DNA of 64,000 bases from an uncultured Rickettsiales bacterium (lineage in GTDB: Bacteria; Pseudomonadota; Alphaproteobacteria; Rs-D84): the NCBI GenBank assembly GCA_900550565.1, contig URSG01000002.1:1-64000 (forward strand). Direction: 5' to 3'. Every line of letters begins with the position of its first letter. The first letter of the stretch is position 1. A program made the translations under genes and the position numbers. Positions 43,012-51,807 of this stretch are shown piece by piece. Below the pieces are notes generated by a model, which saw nothing but the letters and a program-made list of their open reading frames with translations, searched no databases and was not told where the DNA came from.

Positions 43012-43698
43012 ATGTCTGAAACAACCAACCAAGAAGAACAGATTGAAGTTGATGCCGGCATAGACACCAACGAAGTTGCATATATCAATGCAGAAATCGG
43101 GACCAGTTTGCTGGGGCAAATCTCGGTTGCGAACCAACAAGAAACCATTGACCAAATCGTCACTCGGATTCAGGCGGTTCCCCGTATGCCGACCATTTAC
43201 AGACCCAAGAAACAGAAATCGCCATACGAAATTACCGATCGCCAGATTTTTGATTTATACATCAATGGATACGGTCTTGATTTAAATGCATACAGTGCGT
43301 TTGCGTCATTATTGGCGATTATGCGTGCGCGTGGTGTAATTATTCGCACGAACGTCATCGGCACAGCCCAGGGCGTTGCCGGCCTGTTAGCCGTCCAAGG
43401 CACCCCTGGATTTCGCATTATGTATGAAACATCATACATTGTTCCATACAGTGTTCCTGCGACACGGCGCGTTGTCGGCTTTTCCGAAGTGGTTGCAGGC
43501 TATCAGCCGAAACCAGACGCCACCAACAGCGACGCGATAAAATTGGTTCATTCTATATACAGCGATAATTCTAAACTGAGTATGGACGAAATCCGCAAAA
43601 TGACCCAGGACGGCAAACCGATTTCAGCGTATCATTGTCTGAAAAATGGTATGTGCGATTGGGTTTTACAAAGCAACGGAAAAATACGCGGTCGCTAA
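43012..43698 (+). CDS. ClpP-fold protein lacking Ser and His catalytic residues
   Basis: 228 aa. An acidic N-terminus (about 1-60) precedes a region that aligns with ClpP: LYINGYG (ClpP YINSPGG), helix, then IGTAQGVAGLLAVQGTPGFR against the ClpP catalytic turn GQAASMGAFLLTAGAKGKR. The nucleophilic Ser falls at Gly121 and the catalytic His at Tyr or Val in SYIVPYS, so proteolysis by the usual triad is excluded. It may be a structural or inhibitory partner of a Clp ring, or a divergent crotonase-fold enzyme. AAGGA lies before the ATG and it is monocistronic. Confidence 0.6.
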   Translation: MSETTNQEEQIEVDAGIDTNEVAYINAEIGTSLLGQISVANQQETIDQIVTRIQAVPRMPTIYRPKKQKSPYEITDRQIFDLYINGYGLDLNAYSAFASLLAIMRARGVIIRTNVIGTAQGVAGLLAVQGTPGFRIMYETSYIVPYSVPATRRVVGFSEVVAGYQPKPDATNSDAIKLVHSIYSDNSKLSMDEIRKMTQDGKPISAYHCLKNGMCDWVLQSNGKIRGR

Positions 43699-43701
43699 AA
43701 C

Positions 43702-43725
43702 AAAAACGCCCAAACGGGCGTTTTT
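43702..43725. terminator. Bidirectional terminator between ClpP-like gene and ctpA
   Basis: AAAAACGCCC / GGGCGTTTTT stem with an AAAC loop between convergent genes. Confidence 0.9.
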
Positions 43726-45150
43726 TTATTTTTTATCTTTGCTGTCTTTTTTATCCTTGCCGTCGGCTGGCGCGTCTGCGTCATCGGCCGGGGCAACGGC
43801 ATCACAGACTGGCGCGCGCAGTTTTAACTTGGACATCGCACGCACCATATCCATCGCGCGTTGCAGTTGATAATCCAGCGCATCTTTTTCTTCGTCGGTC
43901 AATTCGGCATCTGGGTCATCATCGTCATCAGACTTTTTTTCTGCTTTTTTCTTGGCCTTTTCGTTTTTCAGTGCGTTTTTGAACGACGCCTCGGAATACA
44001 GGCTTTCTTTGCGTTCAATCGTTTCAATTTTGCTTTGCAAAACCTCTACGTCTGGGGTAATTCCCTCGTTCTGGATTGAACGTCCGCTTGGCGTGTAATA
44101 CCGTGCAATCGTGATATGAATTGCCGTCCCGTCGCCCAGTGGTTTTTGTTGTTGCACACTGCCCTTGCCGAAACTTTGCGACCCCATAACCAGCGCGCGA
44201 CCATTATCCTGCAGTGCCCCGGCGACAATCTCGGACGCCGATGCCGACCCGTGATTTACCAGCACGACCACCGGTTTACCGTTTGTCATATCGCCTGGGT
44301 TTGCGAAACTGCGTTCAATATCCGCCTTGTCCTTGCCGCGCGTTGACACGATTTCGCCCCCGTCCAAGAACGCATCAGACACATCAATCGCGGCCGTCAA
44401 ATATCCCCCTGGGTTATTTCGCACGTCCAGCACATACCCGATTACGTTTTTCTTTTCCAGTTTTTCAATCGCGTTTTTCAGTTCTTTGGACGTTGTCGCG
44501 CCAAAGTCCGATATACGAATATATCCGATTTTTTCATTTGACCCCTCGTCCGCGTCGGCAATAGATTTTTCTTCAAACTTTACCGACTTGACCTTGATAA
44601 TCGCGCGTTTCAGTGTGATATTGCGTGGTTCTTTGCCATCAGACACGATTGTCAGTTTAACCTTGGTTCCGGGGCGTCCCTTCATTTTTTTGACCGCCTG
44701 GTTCAGTGTTAAATCAAACACCTGGTCGCCATCAATATGCGTGATATAGTCCCCGGCCTTTATCCCAGCCTTGGCCGCAGGTGTATCGTCAATGGGCGAA
44801 ATCACGCGAACTGCGCCACGGTCACTGGTGATTTGAATCCCCAGTCCCCCGAATTCGCCATACGATTTATCGTTAAATTCCTTGAAATCATCGGCCGACA
44901 GATACGACGAATGTGGGTCCAGCGCAGACAGCATACCGTTCATTGCGGCCTCTAACATCTTTTTTTCATCGGCTTCTTCTACGAAACTGTCGCGTGCGGT
45001 TTCAAACACCAGTGCCAGTTTTTTCAACTGTTCATAAATTTGTTCATCCGTCAGATGTACGACCGGTTCATCTTTTTTCGCCTTGGGCGCGGCGACCACC
45101 GACGTAATTGGCAACAACAAAGCGACAAAAATCAACAACTTTTTCAACAT
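43726..45150 (-). CDS. ctpA: Carboxyl-terminal processing protease, S41 family
   Basis: 474 aa. Signal peptide about 1-21, a PDZ domain (GGLGIQITSDRGAVRVISPIDDTPAAKAGI...YITHIDGD), and the S41 catalytic Ser in NHGSASASEIVAGAL with the general-base Lys in SFGKGSVQQ. It cleaves protein C-termini in the periplasm, often with amidase regulators. A Lys/Asp low-complexity tail (KKKAEKKSDDDDDPDAELTDEE) is added at the C-terminus. AAAGGGG before the ATG at 45150 sets the start; the frame is open further upstream but not conserved. Confidence 0.94.
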   Translation of the reverse strand: MLKKLLIFVALLLPITSVVAAPKAKKDEPVVHLTDEQIYEQLKKLALVFETARDSFVEEADEKKMLEAAMNGMLSALDPHSSYLSADDFKEFNDKSYGEFGGLGIQITSDRGAVRVISPIDDTPAAKAGIKAGDYITHIDGDQVFDLTLNQAVKKMKGRPGTKVKLTIVSDGKEPRNITLKRAIIKVKSVKFEEKSIADADEGSNEKIGYIRISDFGATTSKELKNAIEKLEKKNVIGYVLDVRNNPGGYLTAAIDVSDAFLDGGEIVSTRGKDKADIERSFANPGDMTNGKPVVVLVNHGSASASEIVAGALQDNGRALVMGSQSFGKGSVQQQKPLGDGTAIHITIARYYTPSGRSIQNEGITPDVEVLQSKIETIERKESLYSEASFKNALKNEKAKKKAEKKSDDDDDPDAELTDEEKDALDYQLQRAMDMVRAMSKLKLRAPVCDAVAPADDADAPADGKDKKDSKDKK

Positions 45151-45270
45151 ACAATCCCCTTTCCGTATATCCAAGAATCCCTGATTACCACCACACTTTA
45201 AAACAAAAACCGTGCGCCCGCAACACGATTTTTGCCCCCACCCCAGGTTTTTTACAAAACGCGTCAGCAC

Positions 45271-45298
45271 TTGACAAAACGCATTTATGTATTATATT
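45271..45298 (+). promoter_or_regulatory. Promoter for the Fic-kinase operon
   Basis: Perfect TTGACA (45271-45276), 16-nt spacer, TATATT (45293-45298) with TG four bases upstream. 33 nt before the ATG at 45332. Confidence 0.75.
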
Positions 45299-45331
45299 AC
45301 TTATATTCAAGACAACACCAGGAGTTTGGTA

Positions 45332-46054
45332 ATGAAAACGCCACCAGTCCGGCAACAGATAGAAGAAAACCGCAAAACAATTTCCGAATTGTTATCTGGC
45401 AGCAATACTGTAAAGCGTATGAACAATATGAATTGGTTGCGCCACGAAATAGCCGAGGTTGAACCTCGCACGCTGTTTTATGTTCCGGCCAGCGAACAGG
45501 CGCCCTATTTGGACTATAATTGTATGAAGAACATTGGTCTGGCATACGATTACATTATCAACAACCCTATGAAAAAACTTGACGTTGCAGAAATTTGCTA
45601 TCTGCACAATCTGTTATGCCACGACACATTTATACCCGGCGGCCAACTCAGAACATCAACCAAAGTTCTGGAAATAAACGTTGACGGTCATCGTATGTAT
45701 GCGCCCGACGCGTCTGATGTTCCGTATCAATTAAACAATATTATCTATAAATTGAATTCCAGTCACGAATCGGTCATATCGCGTGCATTTAACATCCATT
45801 ACGAATTGATTGCCCTGCAACCATTTGAAGATTTCAACAAACGAACCGCGCGCCTGGCGATGACGTGGACACTAATCAAGAACGGATATCGTCCGATTGT
45901 ATTCAACCATCGTTGCGACAAGGCAGACTATCGCGCGGCAATCGCGGCCAACGCGAACGGCAATCACAAGGCATACACCCAGTATATGTATTCGTGTATG
46001 TTGCGGACCCAAAACGAAATCATCGCCCAACTGAAAAAATCACGGATTTTATAA
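45332..46054 (+). CDS. Fic-domain protein with altered active site
   Basis: 240 aa. The Fic core helix reads FNIHYELIALQPFEDFNKRT then ARL, against the consensus HPFxDGNGRxxR. The catalytic His is Gln163, and both motif Gly residues are replaced (Phe and Lys), while Phe, Glu, Asp, Asn and the two Arg are kept. The N-terminal half has the usual flap region (GGQLRTSTKVLEI) and helices. AMPylation by the normal mechanism is therefore unlikely; the Arg/Asn framework may still bind nucleotide. AGGAG precedes the ATG. It overlaps the kinase by 1 nt (TAATG), so the pair is one translational unit with its own promoter. Confidence 0.75.
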   Translation: MKTPPVRQQIEENRKTISELLSGSNTVKRMNNMNWLRHEIAEVEPRTLFYVPASEQAPYLDYNCMKNIGLAYDYIINNPMKKLDVAEICYLHNLLCHDTFIPGGQLRTSTKVLEINVDGHRMYAPDASDVPYQLNNIIYKLNSSHESVISRAFNIHYELIALQPFEDFNKRTARLAMTWTLIKNGYRPIVFNHRCDKADYRAAIAANANGNHKAYTQYMYSCMLRTQNEIIAQLKKSRIL

Positions 46055-46983
46055 TGAACAAAACGCCAAAGATAAAGACATTAAATCACGGTCGCGAAAC
46101 ATACGCTGTATATTACGGCGATGAATTCGTGTTAAAGCGTCCACTGCCGACATTTGGTGCGACCGCCTGTGATGCGTGGCTGGCGAAACAGCATAAAACC
46201 AAAGAAGCCATTGACCGCATTCGTGCGGTTGACAATCCGCTGTATAACGTTCCAGCAATGCGCTTTATCAACGACGACGAATACCAGATACTGGAAGAAC
46301 GCGCCCCCGGCGTTCCATTGACCAGCGATGTATATCGCACCCTGTCGCGTCGCCAACGGTATGAAATTATCAACAGTCTGGCCAGTTTTTTGGTTGATAT
46401 GAATGAATCACAACCGATTGGCGCGCCCCAACCACACAAAATCGCATCAGAATTAAAGTTTGCGCGTCTGGACAATTTCATTGAAACCAAGATGCCCAAA
46501 TGGTTCAACAAAAACGAAGTTCGCCAGATGTCGCGCATCCGTGACCAGGTTGCGTCATTTCAATACACAACGCGTATGGCATGGTCGCATTGCGATTTAA
46601 ATCCAGGCAACGTTTTATACGATGCCCGAACCAGCAAAATATCATTCATAGATTTTGCCGAGGCCGGCTATCGTTTTATCTATCGTGACATATTTGCGTC
46701 ATTGCAAATAGAATTGGGAATATGGAAACAGGTATATGACGCATATTTAAAAATGCACGACAAATCGTTATGGTCAATGCCCAGTGCAAAAAATGAAAAC
46801 CTGCGGGAAATAATGAAATATCGTTTAATTACGATAATACTGAAACGCTTTATCAAGGCATCTGATGACCTGCGTCAAAATCCCCAAAACGACAAAGGCG
46901 CACGCAACAACATTGACAAGGTCGCATTTATGCGTGATTTAATGCAGAATTTACAGAACCTGGAACGTTCATTTCAGAAATAA
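46054..46983 (+). CDS. APH/choline-kinase-like phosphotransferase
   Basis: 309 aa. N-lobe with YGDEFVLKRPLP, a hinge region (ILEERAPGVPL), the complete catalytic loop HCDLNPGN (H179, D181, N186) and the metal-binding IDFAEAG. A helical C-terminal extension follows. It is a small-molecule or protein kinase of the aminoglycoside-phosphotransferase fold; substrate unknown. The start is the ATG overlapping the Fic stop; an upstream in-frame extension exists only as an alternate reading of the Fic gene. The strict coupling to Fic suggests the two act together. Confidence 0.82.
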   Translation: MNKTPKIKTLNHGRETYAVYYGDEFVLKRPLPTFGATACDAWLAKQHKTKEAIDRIRAVDNPLYNVPAMRFINDDEYQILEERAPGVPLTSDVYRTLSRRQRYEIINSLASFLVDMNESQPIGAPQPHKIASELKFARLDNFIETKMPKWFNKNEVRQMSRIRDQVASFQYTTRMAWSHCDLNPGNVLYDARTSKISFIDFAEAGYRFIYRDIFASLQIELGIWKQVYDAYLKMHDKSLWSMPSAKNENLREIMKYRLITIILKRFIKASDDLRQNPQNDKGARNNIDKVAFMRDLMQNLQNLERSFQK

Positions 46984-46995
46984 TCCAAACAAAAA

Positions 46996-47013
46996 AACGG
47001 GGTCACCCCCGTT
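46996..47013. terminator. Bidirectional terminator after the Fic-kinase operon
   Basis: AACGGGG / CCCCGTT stem with a 4-nt loop and T tracts (TTTTTT on the right). Confidence 0.88.
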
Positions 47014-47018
47014 TTTTG

Positions 47019-48506
47019 TTATTGATAGAAACAAACCGTTTCGCTGCCCTTGATGTAATTATCAGACCAATAAAACGTTCCAGAACCATCATTTAACGTT
47101 GCCCCACAAAACGAATTATCTTCCTGGTTGCCTGTCATTGCATAACACTGGGATATCGTTGTTGCACCAACAACGTCTAGCTGCCAATAATCGCCATCAA
47201 TGCCGGTATTAACCAATCTGTTCGAACAATTTTCATTTTGGCTAACAATCGTCAAACCACTGGACGCCAATGTTGGGCATGCATTGCACCCGGTCATACT
47301 GGAACCCGGATTTCCATAATACCCCTTGTTGCATTGATACAGGCTGTCCATCGTCTTGACACACTGGTATCTGTCCGTTCCCGATATCGGCGAAAAATTA
47401 TAATGATACTGTTGTTGATACGCTGGGTTACTGGCATCTTCCCAATGGGTGGTTGTTTGACACCCTTTACACCCACTGCAAGACGTTGGTTTTCCCCCAG
47501 ACATTCTTTTACACGTGGTGGTCGTGGCTGTTTCATACGCCCGATTATCATGATTGCATTTATAATCAAAATCACCGACAACGGTGCCAGCGTTGGAAAC
47601 ACAACTGCCGGTCGTGTAATCACATTTTCCCTTTAAACGGTACAAATAGTTTTTACTATTGGCGGCTAGATTCCACGCATTGGTGCAATCGGTACTGCAT
47701 GTTTTTTTATACCGACAAACCCCGGCCCCGGCATTGGTGCTGGCTGTCAAATCGCAATACAACTTATTACTGTCCTCGTCGTCCGTTCCACCCTGATTGC
47801 AATTATACCCAGAAGAATCCGTGGAATTACACCCCAAACGCACCGCCACCGTTTTCAAAGAATTTCCCGTATACACAGTACACGTGCAAAACGGTTTGGT
47901 GCCACCAGCCCCAAGACTTGGACATGTTGTCCCGACCCCCTCGGTCCAGACACAATCCCAATCCACACAGGTCCCGTTCGAGCATACACCATCACCCGCG
48001 CTGTCAAACAACTTTTCAGTTGAAAGCGTAACAGTTTCTGTTTTTGTTCTGCATTGATACAGGGTGGACGAATTACAATAACGGGTAGTGACCTCAAGCG
48101 TATCGTCATTAAGTTCCCGATAACTCACCTGCGCTGTTACGCAATCCGATGGACATGTGTTGCTGCTGCCACCACCACTGCTGCCACCACCACTGCTGCC
48201 ACCGCCACTGCTGCTACACACATCCAGATTATCACACCATTCTTCGTCTCTGTCATTATACAACACTTGGTTACACGTAGTCCAACTTGATGTCTGTGAA
48301 CAAACAGAACTGCTATAAACAGCTTCACATGCGCTCTGAACAACGTCATTATTTTGCAAACTATCACAGGTAAAATCACCTTCGTGCTCGCTTATGTATT
48401 GCACTTTCCACTTACACGCATCACATGCGTCCCCAGCGACCGCCGATGAATTTGTTGAAATAACAGACAGAACCGATACGACCAGTATCGTTATTAAACG
48501 TTTCAT
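47019..48506 (-). CDS. Large secreted Cys-rich protein with Gly-Ser linker
   Basis: 495 aa. A signal peptide (about 1-24, ending AVA) is followed by a Cys-rich module, a three-unit GGGSS-type linker (about residues 99-115) and a long region with more than 30 Cys in CxxC and CxxxC spacings, including an EGF-like CNKGYYGNPGSSMTGCNACP near residue 395. Polar and Thr/Ser-rich, it is probably an extracellular or surface disulfide-bonded protein. It is encoded 102 nt downstream of the LRR-like gene on the same strand. The upstream sequence is G-rich with no clear ribosome site. Confidence 0.72.
   Translation of the reverse strand: MKRLITILVVSVLSVISTNSSAVAGDACDACKWKVQYISEHEGDFTCDSLQNNDVVQSACEAVYSSSVCSQTSSWTTCNQVLYNDRDEEWCDNLDVCSSSGGGSSGGGSSGGGSSNTCPSDCVTAQVSYRELNDDTLEVTTRYCNSSTLYQCRTKTETVTLSTEKLFDSAGDGVCSNGTCVDWDCVWTEGVGTTCPSLGAGGTKPFCTCTVYTGNSLKTVAVRLGCNSTDSSGYNCNQGGTDDEDSNKLYCDLTASTNAGAGVCRYKKTCSTDCTNAWNLAANSKNYLYRLKGKCDYTTGSCVSNAGTVVGDFDYKCNHDNRAYETATTTTCKRMSGGKPTSCSGCKGCQTTTHWEDASNPAYQQQYHYNFSPISGTDRYQCVKTMDSLYQCNKGYYGNPGSSMTGCNACPTLASSGLTIVSQNENCSNRLVNTGIDGDYWQLDVVGATTISQCYAMTGNQEDNSFCGATLNDGSGTFYWSDNYIKGSETVCFYQ
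48163..48207. repeat. 15-bp tandem repeat (3 units) coding the Gly-Ser linker
   Basis: Three copies of a CTGCTGCCACC(A/G)CCA-type unit (one base differs in the third), in frame inside the Cys-rich gene. In-frame slippage would vary linker length by five residues. Confidence 0.85.
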
Positions 48507-48608
48507 GTTTTGCCCCCCCGATTGGCATTTACATAACTGTATTAAATGTTATCCGATTTCGCCGTTCTGTGTCAACCGCATTTTAATTACCAACAATTAT
48601 TTTTTATA

Positions 48609-50012
48609 TCAATTATTGTCACTACAATTATATGACCCGGCACCGCCACCCCAACTTTTTGGGATTTCACAATAATCACTCAGATTTTCATCGTTCAAAT
48701 ACATGTCACTGGCATTATCGTAATTTGCTGTTGGAAACGCCTGGTATAATGGTATGCCGTCTGGGGTTCGTGCCGACGGCCCCGTTAGGCCCGGACAATC
48801 GCTGAATGTCCCAGAAAACATAGCGTAGGCCGGCGCGCCAGATATATTGCCAAATAATCCCAACGGGATTTCACCTGTCAGACCACTGCACCCAGAAAAC
48901 GTGCTGTTAAACATTTCGTCGGCCGGCGCGCCAGATATATTACCAAACAAATTTTTTGGTATTGCCGTCAACCCCTTGCACGAGGCAAATGTCATGGAAA
49001 ACATACTTTCGGCTGGTGCGCCCGATATGCCGGCAAATAATTCCGATGGAATTTTACCCGTCAGACCCAAACACCCCAAAAATGTTTCGGCAAACATACC
49101 TGTGGCCGGTGCGCCCGATATGCCGGCGAATAATTTTTCCGGTATCGCACCCGTCAGGCTCCCGGCCTCGGAAAACGTTTCATAAAACATACCGACGACC
49201 GGCGCGCCACTGATTCCCGAAAACAATTCGCCCGGGATAGTGCCACTTAAATTAATGCAGCGCACAAATGTACGGCTAAAACGGGGCTGGATACCACCGG
49301 GCAATGTCGGAAATATTTTGCCCAAACTGCCCTCTATCTTTGCCAAATACTCATTACCTGCAAATGAAATCACAGGAACATAATTATAATCTTCATCTGG
49401 CGCACCATACGCAACTGCATCGTCATCCAGTGAAGTTGGATGAACCTCAGGTTCTTTGTCCTGGCTATATCCCGTTGCACGTCCACCCAGTTTTACAACA
49501 TACGTTCCGGCCGTTTCGTATGTATGCGAAAACGACTGTTTGTTGACATCATTTTTCTCAATCGTGTCAACGGTGCCGTCGCCCCAATCAACATAAAACG
49601 TTCCCGATGCCGATAAGTCAAAATTAAACTCGGGCGTATCAGGCGTCGTTGTCGCAATAAATGGATATCCACTTGGTTTGTCAACCAAACTTTCAATCGC
49701 GCGGTTTGCCGTCGTGCGATTGGCCGCCGCCGATGTGGCATACGGCCCCGTGCCATAATGCGTTTCAATATTAAAACGCGCGTTTGCACGGTCAACCATA
49801 CCCAAAACATATCGCATATTCGCCGCCGCCGATGGATTGGTCAGCCCAGCGTTATATGGTATATCCAAACCCCACTTGGTCCGAATTGCGTCGTGAACAT
49901 ATTTCACGTTTATAATTGGGGCAATATCTGTGGCCCAGGCGCGTGTTGACAGCGTCAGTGGTGCAACCACAACCGCAAACATACACAATAACACTGAAAC
50001 CAATCGCCGCAT
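48609..50012 (-). CDS. Secreted protein with PKD-like domain and LRR/BspA-like repeats
   Basis: 467 aa. Signal peptide about 1-27, a PKD-like beta domain (FYVDWGDGTVDTIEKN...FSHTYETAGTYVVKL) near residues 135-180, then about five to six repeats of roughly 30 residues with the pattern G(x)IPxxLFxGISGAPAxxMFxxTFxxCxxLTG from about 245 to 410. The repeats resemble bacterial surface LRR (BspA-like) units that bind ligands. The C-terminus is Gly-rich. The ATG at 50012 follows GGGGGG. Together with 47019 and 50043 it looks like a surface-adhesin locus. Confidence 0.72.
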   Translation of the reverse strand: MRRLVSVLLCMFAVVVAPLTLSTRAWATDIAPIINVKYVHDAIRTKWGLDIPYNAGLTNPSAAANMRYVLGMVDRANARFNIETHYGTGPYATSAAANRTTANRAIESLVDKPSGYPFIATTTPDTPEFNFDLSASGTFYVDWGDGTVDTIEKNDVNKQSFSHTYETAGTYVVKLGGRATGYSQDKEPEVHPTSLDDDAVAYGAPDEDYNYVPVISFAGNEYLAKIEGSLGKIFPTLPGGIQPRFSRTFVRCINLSGTIPGELFSGISGAPVVGMFYETFSEAGSLTGAIPEKLFAGISGAPATGMFAETFLGCLGLTGKIPSELFAGISGAPAESMFSMTFASCKGLTAIPKNLFGNISGAPADEMFNSTFSGCSGLTGEIPLGLFGNISGAPAYAMFSGTFSDCPGLTGPSARTPDGIPLYQAFPTANYDNASDMYLNDENLSDYCEIPKSWGGGAGSYNCSDNN

Positions 50013-50042
50013 AATACCCCCCAACACAGAATAACAAAAAAA

Positions 50043-50654
50043 CTATGGCAATAATTGATCCGGCACATTTAACGTCCCGGTCACATTATATGTGCCACCT
50101 AAATCCTGGGACGCAGACGCCGATGTATCAACGCGCGAATTGACCGCATTGTCAACATATTCACGGGTCGCAAAATCCCCTGCACTGCCAACCGAATCGC
50201 GCAGATTGTCAACGTCTGTGCGTAAATCACGTATTTCCGTATCAACATCGCCGACACGCGTATCCAGCCCGTCCAGGCGCGAATTTATGTCCGCCGCCGC
50301 CCTGGGATTCATATCGCCACCCGACGACGGTGTATCTGATTTAATTGATGCGCCACCACTGACCGATGTGCCGTGCCCCAGGTATTTACCAATGGACAAA
50401 CGCGGTGCGGACGCCGTGCGCCCACGCGTCGCCGACGTCGTCGCAGATGCCGACGGTGAAATATTTGTCGCCGTGCCAGATTTGGTCGTCACGCGCAAAG
50501 ACCCGGCACGCGCCACGCCCCCTATCTTGGCCGCAGACGCCGCGGACGCCGTCCCGTTATATGTTCCGGCACCGCCCAACGTGCGAACCGATGGCGCAGC
50601 ATTCGCCGTTGCAACAAAAATTATGCTGAAAATCGCAAGTGTATATTTTTTCAT
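50043..50654 (-). CDS. Secreted Ser/Ala-rich coiled-coil stalk protein
   Basis: 203 aa. A signal peptide (about 1-19), an Ala/Ser/Gly/Thr low-complexity segment (20-120), a predicted coiled coil (INSRLDGLDTRVGDVDTEIR then DLRTDVDNLRDSV, about 124-156) and a Gly-rich tail. The heptads with Leu/Val/Ile in a/d positions suggest trimeric stalk-like assembly. It is the first gene after a promoter at 50702 and 30 nt before the LRR-like gene start, so the three surface genes may be cotranscribed. Confidence 0.65.
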   Translation of the reverse strand: MKKYTLAIFSIIFVATANAAPSVRTLGGAGTYNGTASAASAAKIGGVARAGSLRVTTKSGTATNISPSASATTSATRGRTASAPRLSIGKYLGHGTSVSGGASIKSDTPSSGGDMNPRAAADINSRLDGLDTRVGDVDTEIRDLRTDVDNLRDSVGSAGDFATREYVDNAVNSRVDTSASASQDLGGTYNVTGTLNVPDQLLP

Positions 50655-50701
50655 ATCCCTACACCCTCCCCCCTGTTGCAGGAAATAAATTGTATATGGG
50701 C

Positions 50702-50712
50702 ATTATATCACA
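50702..50712 (-). promoter_or_regulatory. Extended -10 promoter for the surface-protein genes
   Basis: Leftward TGTGATATAAT, same 11-mer as at 9627 and 15891, 47 nt before the ATG at 50654. Confidence 0.6.
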
Positions 50713-50733
50713 TTTTTAAACGTGGCGCAAACC

Positions 50734-51807
50734 TCAATCTTCGCGGAACAGGCGCGCTGGGTCAACCGCGGCGTTGCCACGTCTGACCTCCAGATACATT
50801 TCAGGCTTGTTCGGGTTCATACGCCCAACCGGTTCGCCGGCCAGAACATCTTGCTCAACCATAACATCAATATCGCCCAGGTTTGTCATAACCGTGTTAT
50901 ATCCGTTCTTGTGCGATATAATCAGCACACGACCAAATCCACGAAAACTGTCCGCGAATTTTACCGTGCCGTCCGCCGGTGCCATCACCAATGCCGCCCC
51001 ACGCGTGCGAATCCGCCAACCGTCTGACTTTAACCCCAGGGCCGTTTTTTCGCCGAAATGCACGACAACACGACCGCGCACAGGCTGGTTCAATTTGCGA
51101 AATGAAAAACGGGAATCACCTGACATTTGCGAACTGCCCACACCGGCGGACAATTCAGAAATACTTTTCGCGCGCGCCGATAATTCGCGCAATTTTTTTT
51201 GTAATGCCGCCTGTTCTGTCTTTAATTTCTGGTTTTGGGCCGCGCGACGTTGCAACAGTTTGTCCAGTTCTGTCTTTTCAGCCGCATATTTTTTCGCCGT
51301 GCGGTCCAGTTTTTCTTTTTCAACCGCGCGCGCGTCACGGATTTTTTCCAGTTCGCGAATCTTTTGCGTCGCGTCGCGAATTTCTTCGTCAAAACGCGCC
51401 GACGCCCCCGACAACACCGCCGACGTCAGAACGTATTCGCGCATATTATCTGTGTCAAAACTGGGGTGCGACGCAACGAATAAAATGCTGGCCGCGGCAT
51501 CAGAAATTCGCGCCCGATTTTCGTCCAGTGACCGCGTCAATCGGTCGCGCTGGGCGTCCAGGTCGGCAATTTTACGAACAACAACACCGCGCTGTTCTTC
51601 CAGATTGCTGACCTGTTTGCCGGCCGCAACCAGTTTCTTTTTAGTCTTTTCAACCTCGGCCTGGGACGTGCGGACACGCTGGCTCAGTTTTTTATTTTCT
51701 TGTTCTGTTTTGGCAATCTGGGCGTTGATACGCGACAGCTCGCTGGCGCACAAAACGGGTTCGGTCGCCAAAATCAGCCCAAATAAACCAATCAACAGTT
51801 TTTTCAT
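50734..51807 (-). CDS. envC: EnvC-like murein hydrolase activator (degenerate LytM)
   Basis: 357 aa. Signal peptide about 1-20, a long Lys/Glu-rich coiled coil (25-215) and a C-terminal LytM/M23 domain (about 245-350). The usual zinc ligands are missing: where active enzymes have HxGxD the sequence is GWRIRTRG, and the HxH is replaced by MYLEVRR. This matches EnvC, which binds and activates periplasmic amidases during septum splitting. It starts on the tyrS stop (TAATG), so both are cotranslated. Confidence 0.85.
   Translation of the reverse strand: MKKLLIGLFGLILATEPVLCASELSRINAQIAKTEQENKKLSQRVRTSQAEVEKTKKKLVAAGKQVSNLEEQRGVVVRKIADLDAQRDRLTRSLDENRARISDAAASILFVASHPSFDTDNMREYVLTSAVLSGASARFDEEIRDATQKIRELEKIRDARAVEKEKLDRTAKKYAAEKTELDKLLQRRAAQNQKLKTEQAALQKKLRELSARAKSISELSAGVGSSQMSGDSRFSFRKLNQPVRGRVVVHFGEKTALGLKSDGWRIRTRGAALVMAPADGTVKFADSFRGFGRVLIISHKNGYNTVMTNLGDIDVMVEQDVLAGEPVGRMNPNKPEMYLEVRRGNAAVDPARLFRED

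Noticed and set aside
45865..46053. N-terminal extension of the kinase frame
   Set aside because: It only reads the Fic gene in another frame; the true start is the ATG at 46054 overlapping the Fic stop.
48830..49215. Regularly spaced similar segments, CRISPR-like in appearance
   Set aside because: They are the in-frame 87-96 bp coding repeats of the LRR-like protein, without separate spacers.
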